A stretch of 64,000 nucleotides of DNA. Source: Auanema rhodensis. Taxonomy: Eukaryota; Nematoda; Chromadorea; Rhabditida; Rhabditidae. The notes under the pieces were generated by a model. That model had not been told where the DNA came from, did not search any database, and saw nothing but the letters and a program-made list of their open reading frames with translations. Both the position numbers and the translations under genes were made by a program. Shown one piece after another: positions 13,147-26,679 of the stretch (positions within the stretch are counted from its first letter, which is position 1; each line of letters starts with the position of its first letter). The stretch spans positions 5,146,001 to 5,210,000 of the forward strand of contig OZ059894.1 of the NCBI GenBank assembly GCA_964057225.1, given 5' to 3'.

Positions 13147-14118
13147 TTTTATTGATATTGGTGGATGGTAACCATGACTTTCAAATTTACGTGAACTTTA
13201 ATTTATGCTAATTAAGTGTACACATGATGTGCACTTGGTATGTAACTCGCTTCAAGTCAAAGATAAAGAGATGCGGTTTTCAAAATTAGATTCCCCATGT
13301 CCATATTAGTCTAAAAACAAATTTTTATTAATATTGGTGCATGGTAACCATGACTTTGAAATTTACGTGAACTTTAATTTATGCTAATTAAGTGTACACG
13401 TGATGTGCACTTGGTATGTAACTAGCTTCAAGTCAAAGATAAAGAGATGCGGTTTTCAAAATTAGATTTCGCATGTCCATATTAGTCTAAAAACAAATTT
13501 TTGTTGATATTGGTGGATGGTAACCATGACTTTCAAATTTACGTGTACTTCAATTTATGCTAATTAAGTGTACACGTGATGTGCACTTGGTATGTAACTC
13601 GCTTCACGTCAAAGATAAAGAGATGCGGTTTTCAAAATTAGATTCCCGATGTCCATATTAGTCTAAAAACATATTTTTATTAATATTGGTGGATGGTAAC
13701 CATGACTTTAAAATTTACGTGAACTTTAATTTATGCTAATTAAGTGTACACGTGATGTGCACTTGGTATGTAACTCGCTTCAAGTGAAAGATAAAGAGAT
13801 GCGGTTTTCAAAATTAGATTTCGCATGTCCATATTAGTCTAAAAACAAATTTTTATTGATATTGGTTCATGGTAACCATGACTTTAAAATTTACGTGAAC
13901 TTTAATTTATGCTAATTAAGTGAACACATGATGTGCACTTGGTATGTAACTCGCTTCACGTGAAAGATGAATAGATGCGGTTTCCAAAATTAGATTCCTC
14001 ATGTCCATATTAGTCTAAAAACAAATTTTTGTTGATATTGGTGGATGGTAACCATGACTTTCAAATTTACGTGAACTTTAATTTATGCTAATTAAGTGTA
14101 CACATGATGTGCACTTGG
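11640..14118 (+). repeat. Nine-unit (1584 bp) offset duplication
   Basis: About 11,640-12,534 recurs at about 13,224-14,118. Markers: AAAACATATTT at about 12,084 and 13,668, GGTTCATGG at about 12,281 and 13,865, and AGATGAATAGATG at about 12,382 and 13,966. A difference is ACTCGC near 11837 versus ACTAGC at 13421. Confidence 0.8.
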
Positions 14119-16009
14119 TACGTAATTCGCTTCAAGTCAAAGATAAAGAGATGCGGTTTTCAAAATTAGATTCCCCATGTCCATATTAGTCTAAAAACAA
14201 ATTTTTGTTGATATTGGTGGATGGTAACCATGACTTTCAAATTTACGTGTACTTCAATTTATGCTTATTAAGTGTACACGTGATGTGCACTTGGTATGTA
14301 ACTCGCTTCAAGTGAAAGATAAAGAGATGCGGTTTCCAAAATTAGATTCCTCATGTCCATATTAGTCTAAAAACAAATTTTTGTTGATATTGGTGGATGG
14401 TAACCATGACTTTCAAATTTACGTGTACTTCAATTTATGCTTATTAAGTGTACACGTGATGTGCACTTGGTATGTAACTCGCTTCACGTGAAAGATAAAG
14501 GGATGCGGTTTCCAAAATTAGATTCCCGATGTCCATATTAGTCTAAAAACAAATTTTTATTGATATTGGTGCATGGTAACCATGACTTTAAAATTTACGT
14601 GAACTTTAATTTATGCTGATTAAGTGAACACATGATTTGCACTTGGTATGTAACTCGCTTCACGTGAAAGATAAAGAGATGCGGTTTTCAAAATTAGATT
14701 CCCCATGTCCATATTAGTCTAAAAACAAATTTTTATTAATATTGGTGCATGGTAACCATGACTTTAAAATTTACGTGAACTTCAATTTATGCTAATTAAG
14801 TGTACACGTGATGTGCACTTGGTACGTAACTCGCTTCAAGTCAAAGATAAAGAGATGCGGTTTTCAAAATTAGATTTCCCATGTCCATATTAGTCTAAAA
14901 ACAAATTTTTATTGATATTGGTGGATGGTAACCATGACTTTCAAATTTACGTGAACTTTAATTTATGCTAATTAAGTGTACACATGATGTGCACTTGGTA
15001 TGTAACTCGCTTCAAGTCAAAGATAAAGAGATGCGGTTTTCAAAATTAGATTCCCCATGTCCATATTAGTCTAAAAACAAATTTTTATTAATATTGGTGC
15101 ATGGTAACCATGACTTTGAAATTTACGTGAACTTTAATTTATGCTAATTAAGTGTACACGTGATGTGCACTTGGTATGTAACTAGCTTCAAGTCAAAGAT
15201 AAAGAGATGCGGTTTTCAAAATTAGATTTCGCATGTCCATATTAGTCTAAAAACAAATTTTTGTTGATATTGGTGGATGGTAACCATGACTTTCAAATTT
15301 ACGTGTACTTCAATTTATGCTAATTAAGTGTACACGTGATGTGCACTTGGTATGTAACTCGCTTCACGTCAAAGATAAAGAGATGCGGTTTTCAAAATTA
15401 GATTCCCGATGTCCATATTAGTCTAAAAACATATTTTTATTAATATTGGTGGATGGTAACCATGACTTTAAAATTTACGTGAACTTTAATTTATGCTAAT
15501 TAAGTGTACACGTGATGTGCACTTGGTATGTAACTCGCTTCAAGTGAAAGATAAAGAGATGCGGTTTTCAAAATTAGATTTCGCATGTCCATATTAGTCT
15601 AAAAACAAATTTTTATTGATATTGGTTCATGGTAACCATGACTTTAAAATTTACGTGAACTTTAATTTATGCTAATTAAGTGAACACATGATGTGCACTT
15701 GGTATGTAACTCGCTTCACGTGAAAGATGAATAGATGCGGTTTCCAAAATTAGATTCCTCATGTCCATATTAGTCTAAAAACAAATTTTTGTTGATATTG
15801 GTGGATGGTAACCATGACTTTCAAATTTACGTGAACTTTAATTTATGCTAATTAAGTGTACACATGATGTGCACTTGGTACGTAATTCGCTTCAAGTCAA
15901 AGATAAAGAGATGCGGTTTTCAAAATTAGATTCCCCATGTCCATATTAGTCTAAAAACAAATTTTTGTTGATATTGGTGGATGGTAACCATGACTTTCAA
16001 ATTTACGTG
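12910..16009 (+). repeat. Ten-unit (1760 bp) offset duplication, second locus
   Basis: About 12,910-14,249 recurs at about 14,670-16,009. The private marker ACTAGCTTC occurs at 13421 and 15181, and AAAACATATTT at 13,668 and 15,428. The copies split at 14250 (GTGTAC) versus 16010 (GTGAAC). With the nine-unit duplication this makes three copies of the CATATTT-bearing segment here, plus one more in the 7920-bp copy. Confidence 0.8.
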
Positions 16010-16368
16010 AACTTCAATTTATGCTAATTAAGTGTACACGTGATGTGCACTTGGTATGTAACTCGCTTCAAGTGAAAGATAAAGAGATGCGGTTTCCAAA
16101 ATTAGATTCCTCATGTCCATATTAGTCTAAAAACAAATTTTTGTTGATATTGGTGGATGGTAACCATGACTTTCAAATTTACGTGTACTTCAATTTATGC
16201 TTATTAAGTGTACACGTGATGTGCACTTGGTATGTAACTCGCTTCACGTGAAAGATAAAGGGATGCGGTTTCCAAAATTAGATTCCCGATGTCCATATTA
16301 GTCTAAAAACAAATTTTTATTGATATTGGTGCATGGTAACCATGACTTTGAAATTTACGTAAACTTTA

Positions 16369-19300
16369 ATTTATGCTAATTAAGTGTACACGTGATGTGC
16401 ACTTGGTATGTAACTCGCTTCACGTGAAAGATAAAGGGATGCGGTTTCCAAAATTAGATTCCCGATGTCCATATTAGTCTAAAAACAAATTTTTATTGAT
16501 ATTGGTGCATGGTAACCATGACTTTGAAATTTACGTAAACTTTAATTTATGCTAATTAAGTGTACACGTGATGTGCACTTGGTACGTAATTCGCTTCAAG
16601 TCAAAGATAAAGAGATGCGGTTTTCAAAATTAGATTTCGCATGTCCATATTAGTCTAAAAACAAATTTTTATTGATATTGGTGCATGGTAACCATGACTT
16701 TAAAATTTACGTGAACTTTAATTTATGCTAATTAAGTGAACACATGATGTGCACTTGGTATGTAACTCGCTTCACGTGAAAGATAAAGAGATGCGGTTTT
16801 CAAAATTAGATTCCTCATGTCCATATTAGTCTAAAAACGAATTTTTATTGATATTGATGCATGGTAACCATGACTTTGAAATTTACGTGAACTTTAATTT
16901 ATGCTTATTAAGTGTACACGTGATGTGCACTTGGTATGTAACTCGCTTCACGTGAAAGATAAAGGGATGCGGTTTTCAAAATTAGATTCCTCATGTCCAT
17001 ATTAGTCTAAAAACAAATTTTTGTTGATATTGGTGGATGGTAACCATGACTTTCAAATTTACGTGTACTTCAATTTATGCTAATTAAGTGTACACGTGAT
17101 GTGCACTTGGTATGTAACTCGCTTCACGTCAAAGATAAAGAGATGCGGTTTTCAAAATTAGATTCCCGATGTCCATATTAGTCTAAAAACAAATTTTTGT
17201 TGATATTGGTGGATGGTAACCATGACTTTCAAATTTACGTGAACTTCAATTTATGCTAATTAAGTGTACACGTGATGTGCACTTGGTACGTAACTCGCTT
17301 CAAGTCAAAGATAAAGAGATGCGGTTTTCAAAATTAGATTTCCCATGTCCATATTAGTCTAAAAACAAATTTTTATTAATATTGGTGCATGGTAACCATG
17401 ACTTTAAAATTTACGTGAACTTTAATTTATGCTAATTAAGTGTACACGTGATGTGCACTTGGTATGTAACTCGCTTCAAGTGAAAGATAAAGAGATGCGG
17501 TTTTCAAAATTAGATTTCGCATGTCCATATTAGTCTAAAAACAAATTTTTATTGATATTGGTGCATGGTAACCATGACTTTAAAATTTACGTGAACTTTA
17601 ATTTATGCTGATTAAGTGAACACATGATTTGCACTTGGTATGTAACTCGCTTCACGTGAAAGATAAAGAGATGCGGTTTTCAAAATTAGATTCCTCATGT
17701 CCATATTAGTCTAAAAACAAATTTTTGTTGATATTGGTGGATGGTAACCATGACTTTCAAATTTACGTGTACTTCAATTTATGCTAATTAAGTGTACACG
17801 TGATGTGCACTTGGTATGTAACTCGCTTCAAGTCAAAGATAAAGAGATGCGGTTTTCAAAATTAGATTTCGCATGTCCATATTAGTCTAAAAACAAATTT
17901 TTATTGATATTGATGCATGGTAACCATGACTTTCAAATTTACGTGTACTTCAATTTATGCTAATTAAGTGTACACGTGATGTGCACTTGGTATGTAACTC
18001 GCTTCACGTCAAAGATGAAGAGATGCGGTTTTCAAAATTAGATTCCCGATGTCCATATTAGTCTAAAAACAAATTTTTGTTGATATTGGTGGATGGTAAC
18101 CATGACTTTCAAATTTACGTGAACTTCAATTTATGCTAATTAAGTGTACACGTGATGTGCACTTGGTACGTAATTCGCTTCAAGTCAAAGATAAAGAGAT
18201 GCGGTTTTCAAAATTAGATTTCGCATGTCCATATCAGTCTAAAAACGAATTTTTATTGATATTGATGCATGGTAACCATGACTTTGAAATTTACGTGAAC
18301 TTTAATTTATGCTTATTAAGTGTACACGTGATGTGCACTTGGTATGTGACTCGCTTCACGTGAAAGATAAAGGGATGCGGTTTCCAAAATTAGATTCCTC
18401 ATGTCCATATTAGTCTAAAAACAAATTTTTGTTGATATTGGTGGATGGTAACCATGACTTTCAAATTTACGTGTACTTCAATTTATGCTAATTAAGTGTA
18501 CACGTGATGTGCACTTGGTATGTAACTCGCTTCACGTCAAAGATAAAGAGATGCGGTTTTCAAAATTAGATTCCCGATGTCCATATTAGTCTAAAAACAA
18601 ATTTTTATTGATATTGGTGCATGGTAACCATGACTTTGAAATTTACGTGAACTTTAATTTATGCTAATTAAGTGTACACGTGATGTGCACTTGGTATGTA
18701 ACTCGCTTCACGTGAAAGATAAAGAGATGCGGTTTTCAAAATTAGATTCCCGATGTCCATATTAGTCTAAAAACAAATTTTTATTGATATTGGTGCATGG
18801 TAACCATGACTTTGAAATTTACGTGAACTTTAATTTATGCTAATTAAGTGTACACGTGATGTGCACTTGGTATGTAACTCGCTTCACGTCAAAGATGAAG
18901 AGATGCGGTTTTCAAAATTAGATTCCCCATGTCCATATTAGTCTAAAAACAAATTTTTGTTGATATTGGTGGATGGTAACCATGACTTTCAAATTTACGT
19001 GAACTTCAATTTATGCTAATTAAGTGTACACGTGATGTGCACTTGGTATGTAACTCGCTTCAAGTCAAAGATAAAGAGATGCGGTTTTCAAAATTAGATT
19101 CCCGATGTCCATATTAGTCTAAAAACAAATTTTTATTGATATTGGTGCATGGTAACCATGACTTTGAAATTTACGTGAACTTTAATTTATGCTAATTAAG
19201 TGTACACGTGATGTGCACTTGGTATGTAACTCGCTTCACGTGAAAGATAAAGAGATGCGGTTTTCAAAATTAGATTCCCGATGTCCATATTAGTCTAAAA

Positions 19301-21066
19301 ACAAATTTTTATTGATATTGGTGCATGGTAACCATGACTTTGAAATTTACGTGAACTTTAATTTATGCTAATTAAGTGTACACGTGATGTGCACTTGGTA
19401 TGTAACTCGCTTCACGTCAAAGATGAAGAGATGCGGTTTTCAAAATTAGATTCCCCATGTCCATATTAGTCTAAAAACAAATTTTTGTTGATATTGGTGG
19501 ATGGTAACCATGACTTTCAAATTTACGTGAACTTCAATTTATGCTAATTAAGTGTACACGTGATGTGCACTTGGTATGTAACTCGCTTCAAGTCAAAGAT
19601 AAAGAGATGCGGTTTTCAAAATTAGATTCCCCATGTCCATATTAGTCTAAAAACAAATTTTTATTAATATTGGTGCATGGTAACCATGACTTTGAAATTT
19701 ACGTGAACTTTAATTTATGCTAATTAAGTGTACACGTGATGTGCACTTGGTATGTAACTCGCTTCAAGTCAAAGATAAAGAGATGCGGTTTTCAAAATTA
19801 GATTTCGCATGTCCATATTAGTCTAAAAACAAATTTTTGTTGATATTGGTGGATGGTAACCATGACTTTCAAATTTACGTGTACTTCAATTTATGCTAAT
19901 TAAGTGTACACGTGATGTGCACTTGGTATGTAACTCGCTTCACGTCAAAGATAAAGAGATGCGGTTTTCAAAATTAGATTCCCGATGTCCATATTAGTCT
20001 AAAAACATATTTTTATTAATATTGGTGGATGGTAACCATGACTTTAAAATTTACGTGAACTTTAATTTATGCTAATTAAGTGTACACGTGATGTGCACTT
20101 GGTATGTAACTCGCTTCAAGTGAAAGATAAAGAGATGCGGTTTTCAAAATTAGATTTCGCATGTCCATATTAGTCTAAAAACAAATTTTTATTGATATTG
20201 GTTCATGGTAACCATGACTTTAAAATTTACGTGAACTTTAATTTATGCTAATTAAGTGAACACATGATGTGCACTTGGTATGTAACTCGCTTCACGTGAA
20301 AGATGAATAGATGCGGTTTCCAAAATTAGATTCCTCATGTCCATATTAGTCTAAAAACAAATTTTTGTTGATATTGGTGGATGGTAACCATGACTTTCAA
20401 ATTTACGTGAACTTTAATTTATGCTAATTAAGTGTACACATGATGTGCACTTGGTATGTAACTCGCTTCACGTCAAAGATAAAGAGATGCGGTTTTCAAA
20501 ATTAGATTCCCCATGTCCATATTAGTCTAAAAACAAATTTTTATTAATATTGGTGCATGGTAACCATGACTTTAAAATTTACGTGAACTTTAATTTATGC
20601 TAATTAAGTGTACACATGATGTGCACTTGGTATGTAACTCGCTTCACGTCAAAGATAAAGAGATGCGGTTTTCAAAATTAGATTCCCCATGTCCATATTA
20701 GTCTAAAAACAAATTTTTGTTGATATTGGTGGATGGTAACCATGACTTTCAAATTTACGTGAACTTTAATTTATGCTAATTAAGTGTACACATGATGTGC
20801 ACTTGGTATGTAACTCGCTTCACGTCAAAGATAAAGAGATGCGGTTTTCAAAATTAGATTCCCCATGTCCATATTAGTCTAAAAACAAATTTTTATTAAT
20901 ATTGGTGCATGGTAACCATGACTTTAAAATTTACGTGAACTTCAATTTATGCTAATTAAGTGTACACGTGATGTGCACTTGGTACGTAACTCGCTTCAAG
21001 TCAAAGATAAAGAGATGCGGTTTTCAAAATTAGATTTCCCATGTCCATATTAGTCTAAAAACAAAT
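16369..21066 (+). repeat. 45-unit offset duplication, copy 2
   Basis: Partner of 8,449-13,146. It diverges after about 21,066, where AAATTTTAATTAAT replaces AAATTTTTATTGAT. Unit phase is unbroken between the copies, so the duplication was exact to whole units. Confidence 0.87.
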
Positions 21067-22409
21067 TTTAATTAATATTGGTGCATGGTAACCATGACTT
21101 TAAAATTTACGTGAACTTTAATTTATGCTAGTTAAGTGTACACGTGATGTGCACTTGGTATGTAACTCGCTTCAAGTGAAAGATAAAGAGATGCGGTTTT
21201 CAAAATTAGATTTCCCATGTCCATATTAGTCTAAAAACAAATTTTTATTAATATTGGTGGATGGTAACCATGACTTTCAAATTTACGTGAACTTTAATTT
21301 ATGCTAATTAAGTGTACACATGATGTGCACTTGGTATGTAACTCGCTTCACGTCAAAGATAAAGAGATGCGGTTTTCAAAATTAGATTCCCCATGTCCAT
21401 ATTAGTCTAAAAACAAATTTTTATTAATATTGGTGCATGGTAACCATGACTTTAAAATTTACGTGAACTTTAATTTATGCTAGTTAAGTGTACACGTGAT
21501 GTGCACTTGGTATGTAACTCGCTTCACGTCAAAGATAAAGAGATGCGGTTTTCAAAATTAGATTCCCCATGTCTATATTAGTCTAAAAACAAATTTTTAT
21601 TAATATTGGTGCATGGTAACCATGACTTTAAAATTTACGTGAACTTTAATTTATGCTAATTAAGTGTACACATGATGTGCTCTTGGTATGTAACTCGCTT
21701 CACGTCAAAGATAAAGAGATGCGGTTTTCAAAATTAGATTCCCCATGTCCATATTAGTCTAAAAACAAATTTTTGTTGATATTGGTGGATGGTAACCATG
21801 ACTTTTAAATTTACGTGAACTTTAATTTATGCTAATTAAGTGTACACATGATGTGCACTTGGTATGTAACTCGCTTCACGTCAAAGATAAAGAGATGCGG
21901 TTTTCAAAATTAGATTCCCCATGTCCATATTAGTCTGAAAACAAATTTTTATTAATATTGGTGCATGGTAACCATGACTTTAAAATTTACGTGAACTTTA
22001 ATTTATGCTAATTAAGTGTACACATGATGTGCACTTGGTATGTAACTCGCTTCACGTGAAAGATGAAGAGATGCGGGTTCCAAAATTAGATTCCTCATGT
22101 CCATATCAGTCTAAAAACAAACTTTTATTGATATTGGTGCATGGTAACCATGACTTTGAAATTTACGTGAACTTTAATTTATGCTAATTAAGTGTACACG
22201 TGATGTGCACTTGGTATGTAACTCGCTTCACGTGAAAGATAAAGAGATGCGGTTTTCAAAATTAGATTCTTCATGTCCATATTAGTCTAAAAACGAATTT
22301 TTATTGATATTGGTGCATGGTAACCATGACTTTAAAATTTACGTGAACTTTAATTTATGCTAATTAAGTGTACACATGATGTGCACTTGGTATGTAACTC
22401 GCTTCACGT

Positions 22410-25400
22410 CAAAGATAAAGAGATGCGGTTTTCAAAATTAGATTCCCCATGTCCATATTAGTCTAAAAACAAACTTTTATTGATATTGGTGCATGGTAAC
22501 CATGACTTTGAAATTTACGTGAACTTTAATTTATGCTAATTAAGTGTACACGTGATGTGCACTTGGTATGTAACTCGCTTCACGTGAAAGATGAAGAGAT
22601 GCGGTTTCCAAAATTAGATTCCCCATGTCCATATTAGTCTAAAAACAAATTTTTGTTGATATTGGTGGATGGTAACCATGACTTTCAAATTTACGTGAAC
22701 TTCAATTTATGCTAATTAAGTGTACACGTGATGTGCACTTGGTACGTAACTCGCTTCAAGTCAAAGATAAAGAGATGCGGTTTTCAAAATTAGATTTCCC
22801 ATGTCCATATTAGTCTAAAAACAAATTTTTATTAATATTGGTGCATGGTAACCATGACTTTAAAATTTACGTGAACTTTAATTTATGCTAGTTAAGTGTA
22901 CACGTGATGTGCACTTTGTATGTAACTCGCTTCAAGTGAAAGATAAAGAGATGCGGTTTTCAAAATTAGATTTCGCATGTCCATATTAGTCTAAAAACAA
23001 ATTTTTATTGATATTGGTGCATGGTAACCATGACTTTAAAATTTACGTGAACTTTAATTTATGCTAATTAAGTGAACACATGATGTGCACTTGGTATGTA
23101 ACTGGCTTCACGTCGAAGATAAAGAGATGCGGTTTTCAAAATTAGATTCCCCATGTCCATATTAGTCTAAAAACAAATTTTTAATGATATTGGTGCATGG
23201 TAACCATGACTTTGAAATTTACGTGAACTTTAATTTATGCGAACTTTAATTTATGCTTATTAAGTGTACACGTGATGTGCACTTGGTATGTAACTCGCTT
23301 CACGTGAAAGATAAAGAGATGCGGTTTTCAAAATTAGATTCTTCATGTCCATATTAGTCTAAAAACGAATTTTTATTGATATTGATGCATGGTAACCATG
23401 ACTTTGAAATTTACGTGAACTTTAATTTATGCTTATTAAGTGTACACGTGATGTGCACTTGGTATGTAACTCGCTTCACGTGAAAGATAAAGGGATGCGG
23501 TTTTCAAAATTAGATTCCTCATGTCCATATTAGTCTAAAAACAAATTTTTGTTGATATTGGTGGATGGTAACCATGACTTTCAAATTTACGTGTACTTCA
23601 ATTTATGCTAATTAAGTGTACACGTGATGTGCACTTGGTATGTAACTCGCTTCACGTCTAAGATAAAGAGATGCGGTTTTCAAAATTAGATTCCCGATGT
23701 CCATATTAGTCTAAAAACAAATTTTTGTTGATATTGGTGGATGGTAACCATGACTTTCAAATTTACGTGAACTTCAATTTATGCTAATTAAGTGTACACG
23801 TGATGTGCACTTGGTACGTAATTCGCTTCAAGTCAAAGATAAAGAGATGCGGTTTTCAAAATTAGATTCCCCATGTCCATATTAGTCTAAAAACAAACTT
23901 TTATTGATATTGGTGCATGGTAACCATGACTTTAAAATTTACGTGAACTTTAATTTATGCTAATTAAGTGAACACATGATGTGCACTTGGTATGTAACTG
24001 GCTTCACGTCGAAGATAAAGAGATGCGGTTTTCAAAATTAGATTCCCCATGTCCATATTAGTCTAAAAACAAACTTTTATTGATATTGGTGCATGGTAAC
24101 CATGACTTTGAAATTTACGTGAACTTTAATTTATGCTAATTAAGTGTACACGTGATGTGCACTTGGTATGTAACTCGCTTCACGTGAAAGATGAAGAGAT
24201 GCGGTTTCCAAAATTAGATTCCCCATGTCCATATTAGTCTAAAAACAAATTTTTGTTGATATTGGTGGATGGTAACCATGACTTTCAAATTTACGTGAAC
24301 TTCAATTTATGCTAATTAAGTGTACACGTGATGTGCACTTGGTACGTAACTCGCTTCAAGTCAAAGATAAAGAGATGCGGTTTTCAAAATTAGATTTCCC
24401 ATGTCCATATTAGTCTAAAAACAAATTTTTATTAATATTGGTGCATGGTAACCATGACTTTAAAATTTACGTGAACTTTAATTTATGCTAGTTAAGTGTA
24501 CACGTGATGTGCACTTTGTATGTAACTCGCTTCAAGTGAAAGATAAAGAGATGCGGTTTTCAAAATTAGATTTCGCATGTCCATATTAGTCTAAAAACAA
24601 ATTTTTATTGATATTGGTGCATGGTAACCATGACTTTAAAATTTACGTGAACTTTAATTTATGCTAATTAAGTGGACACATGATGTGCACTTGGTATGTA
24701 ACTGGCTTCACGTCGAAGATAAAGAGATGCGGTTTTCAAAATTAGATTCCCCATGTCCATATTAGTCTAAAAACAAATTTTTATTGATATTGGTGCATGG
24801 TAACCATGACTTTGAAATTTACGTGAACTTTAATTTATGCGAACTTTAATTTATGCTTATTAAGTGTACACGTGATGTGCACTTGGTATGTAACTCGCTT
24901 CACGTGAAAGATAAAGAGATGCGGTTTTCAAAATTAGATTCTTCATGTCCATATTAGTCTAAAAACGAATTTTTATTGATATTGATGCATGGTAACCATG
25001 ACTTTGAAATTTACGTGAACTTTAATTTATGCTTATTAAGTGTACACGTGATGTGCACTTGGTATGTAACTCGCTTCACGTGAAAGATAAAGGGATGCGG
25101 TTTTCAAAATTAGATTCCTCATGTCCATATTAGTCTAAAAACAAATTTTTGTTGATATTGGTGGATGGTAACCATGACTTTCAAATTTACGTGTACTTCA
25201 ATTTATGCTAATTAAGTGTACACGTGATGTGCACTTGGTATGTAACTCGCTTCACGTCTAAGATAAAGAGATGCGGTTTTCAAAATTAGATTCCCGATGT
25301 CCATATTAGTCTAAAAACAAATTTTTGTTGATATTGGTGGATGGTAACCATGACTTTCAAATTTACGTGAACTTCAATTTATGCTAATTAAGTGTACACG

Positions 25401-25468
25401 TGATGTGCACTTGGTACGTAATTCGCTTCAAGTCAAAGATAAAGAGATGCGGTTTTCAAAATTAGATT
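22410..25468 (+). repeat. Nine units plus 16 bp (1600 bp) offset duplication
   Basis: About 22,410-23,869 recurs at about 24,010-25,468. Both copies carry AAACAAACTTTTATTG, GCACTTTGTATG and the 16-bp internal duplication, which explains the 1600-bp rather than 1584-bp offset. Differences: TTAATGATATT near 23181 versus TTATTGATATT, and GTGAACACATG versus GTGGACACATG near 24674. Confidence 0.82.
23225..23256 (+). repeat. 16-bp internal tandem duplication
   Basis: GAACTTTAATTTATGC is present twice in a row, breaking the 176-bp phase for the first time in block 1. The same duplication recurs with second copies starting at 24841, 28736 and 29456, always in the same haplotype context, so it marks descent of later duplicated segments. 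Confidence 0.93.
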
Positions 25469-26278
25469 TCCCATGTCCATATTAGTCTAAAAACAAATTT
25501 TTATTAATATTGGTGCATGGTAACCATGACTTTAAAATTTACGTGAACTTCAATTTATGCTAATTAAGTGTACACGTGATGTGCACTTGGTATGTAACTC
25601 GCTTCAAGTGAAAGATAAAGAGATGCGGTTTTCAAAATTAGATTTCGCATGTCCATATTAGTCTTAAAACAAATTTTTATTGATATTAGTGCATGGTAAC
25701 CATGACTTTAAAATTTACGTGAACTTTAATTTATGCTAATTAAGTGAACACATGATGTGCACTTGGTATGTAACTCGCTTCACGTGAAAGATAAAGATTA
25801 GATTCCCCATGTCCATATAATTAGATTCCCCATGTCCATATTAGTCTAAAAACAAATTTTTGTTGATATTGGTGGATGGTAACCATGACTTTCAAATTTA
25901 CGTGAACTTCAATTTATGCTAATTAAGTGTACACGTGATGTGCACTTGGTACGTAACTCGCTTCAAGTCAAAGATAAAGAGATGCGGTTTTCAAAATTAG
26001 ATTTCCCATGTCCATATTAGTCTAAAAACAAATTTTTATTAATATTGGTGCATGGTAACCATGACTTTAAAATTTACGTGAACTTTAATTTATGCTAGTT
26101 AAGTGTACACGTGATGTGCACTTGCTATGTAACTCGCTTCAAGTGAAAGATAAAGAGATGCGGTTTTCAAAATTAGATTTCGCATGTCCATATTAGTCTA
26201 AAAACAAATTTTTATTGATATTGGTGCATGGTAACCATGACTTTAAAATTTACGTGAACTTTAATTTATGCTAATTAA
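24480..26278 (+). repeat. 1.8 kb segment duplicated at 4615-bp offset, copy 1
   Basis: Matches about 29,095-30,893. It shares GCTAGTTAAG, GCACTTTGTATG, the +16 bp change, GTCTTAAAAC with ATATTAGTGC, and the rearranged unit at about 25,795. It ends where GTGAACACATG (26,281) is replaced by GTGTACACG (30,896). Confidence 0.83.
25791..25846 (+). repeat. Rearranged unit, net +7 bp
   Basis: After GATAAAG the expected AGATGCGGTTTTCAAA (16 bases) is missing, and the 23-base stretch starting ATTAGATTCCCCATG is present twice. The same structure occurs from 30406. A paired deletion and local duplication suggests replication slippage or template switching rather than two separate events. Confidence 0.9.
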
Positions 26279-26679
26279 GTGAACACATGATGTGCACTTG
26301 GTATGTAACTGGCTTCAGGTCGAAGATAAAGAGATGCGGTTTTCAAAATTAGATTCCCCATGTCCATATTAGTCTAAAAACAAATTTTTATTGATATTGG
26401 TGCATGGTAACCATGACTTTGAAATTTACGTGAACTTTAATTTATGCTAATTAAGTGTACACGTGATGTGCACTTGGTATGTAACTCGCTTCACGTGAAA
26501 GATGAAGAGATGCGGTTTTCAAAATTAGATTCCTCATGTCCATATTAGTCTAAAAACGAATTTTTATTGATATTGATGCATGGTAACCATGACTTTGAAA
26601 TTTACGTGAACTTTAATTTATGCTTATTAAGTGTACACGTGATGTGCACTTGGTCTGTAACTCGCTTCACGTGAAAGAT

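Noticed and set aside
18133-18363. Identical 76-codon ORF on the + strand
   Set aside because: Exact copy of the 10,213 ORF produced by the 7920-bp offset duplication, so its repetition is not evidence of selection on a protein.
22005-22187. 60-codon ORF on the + strand
   Set aside because: Again a satellite frame opened by CATATCAGTC replacing CATATTAGTC near 22,103; it ends at the next unit's in-frame stop.
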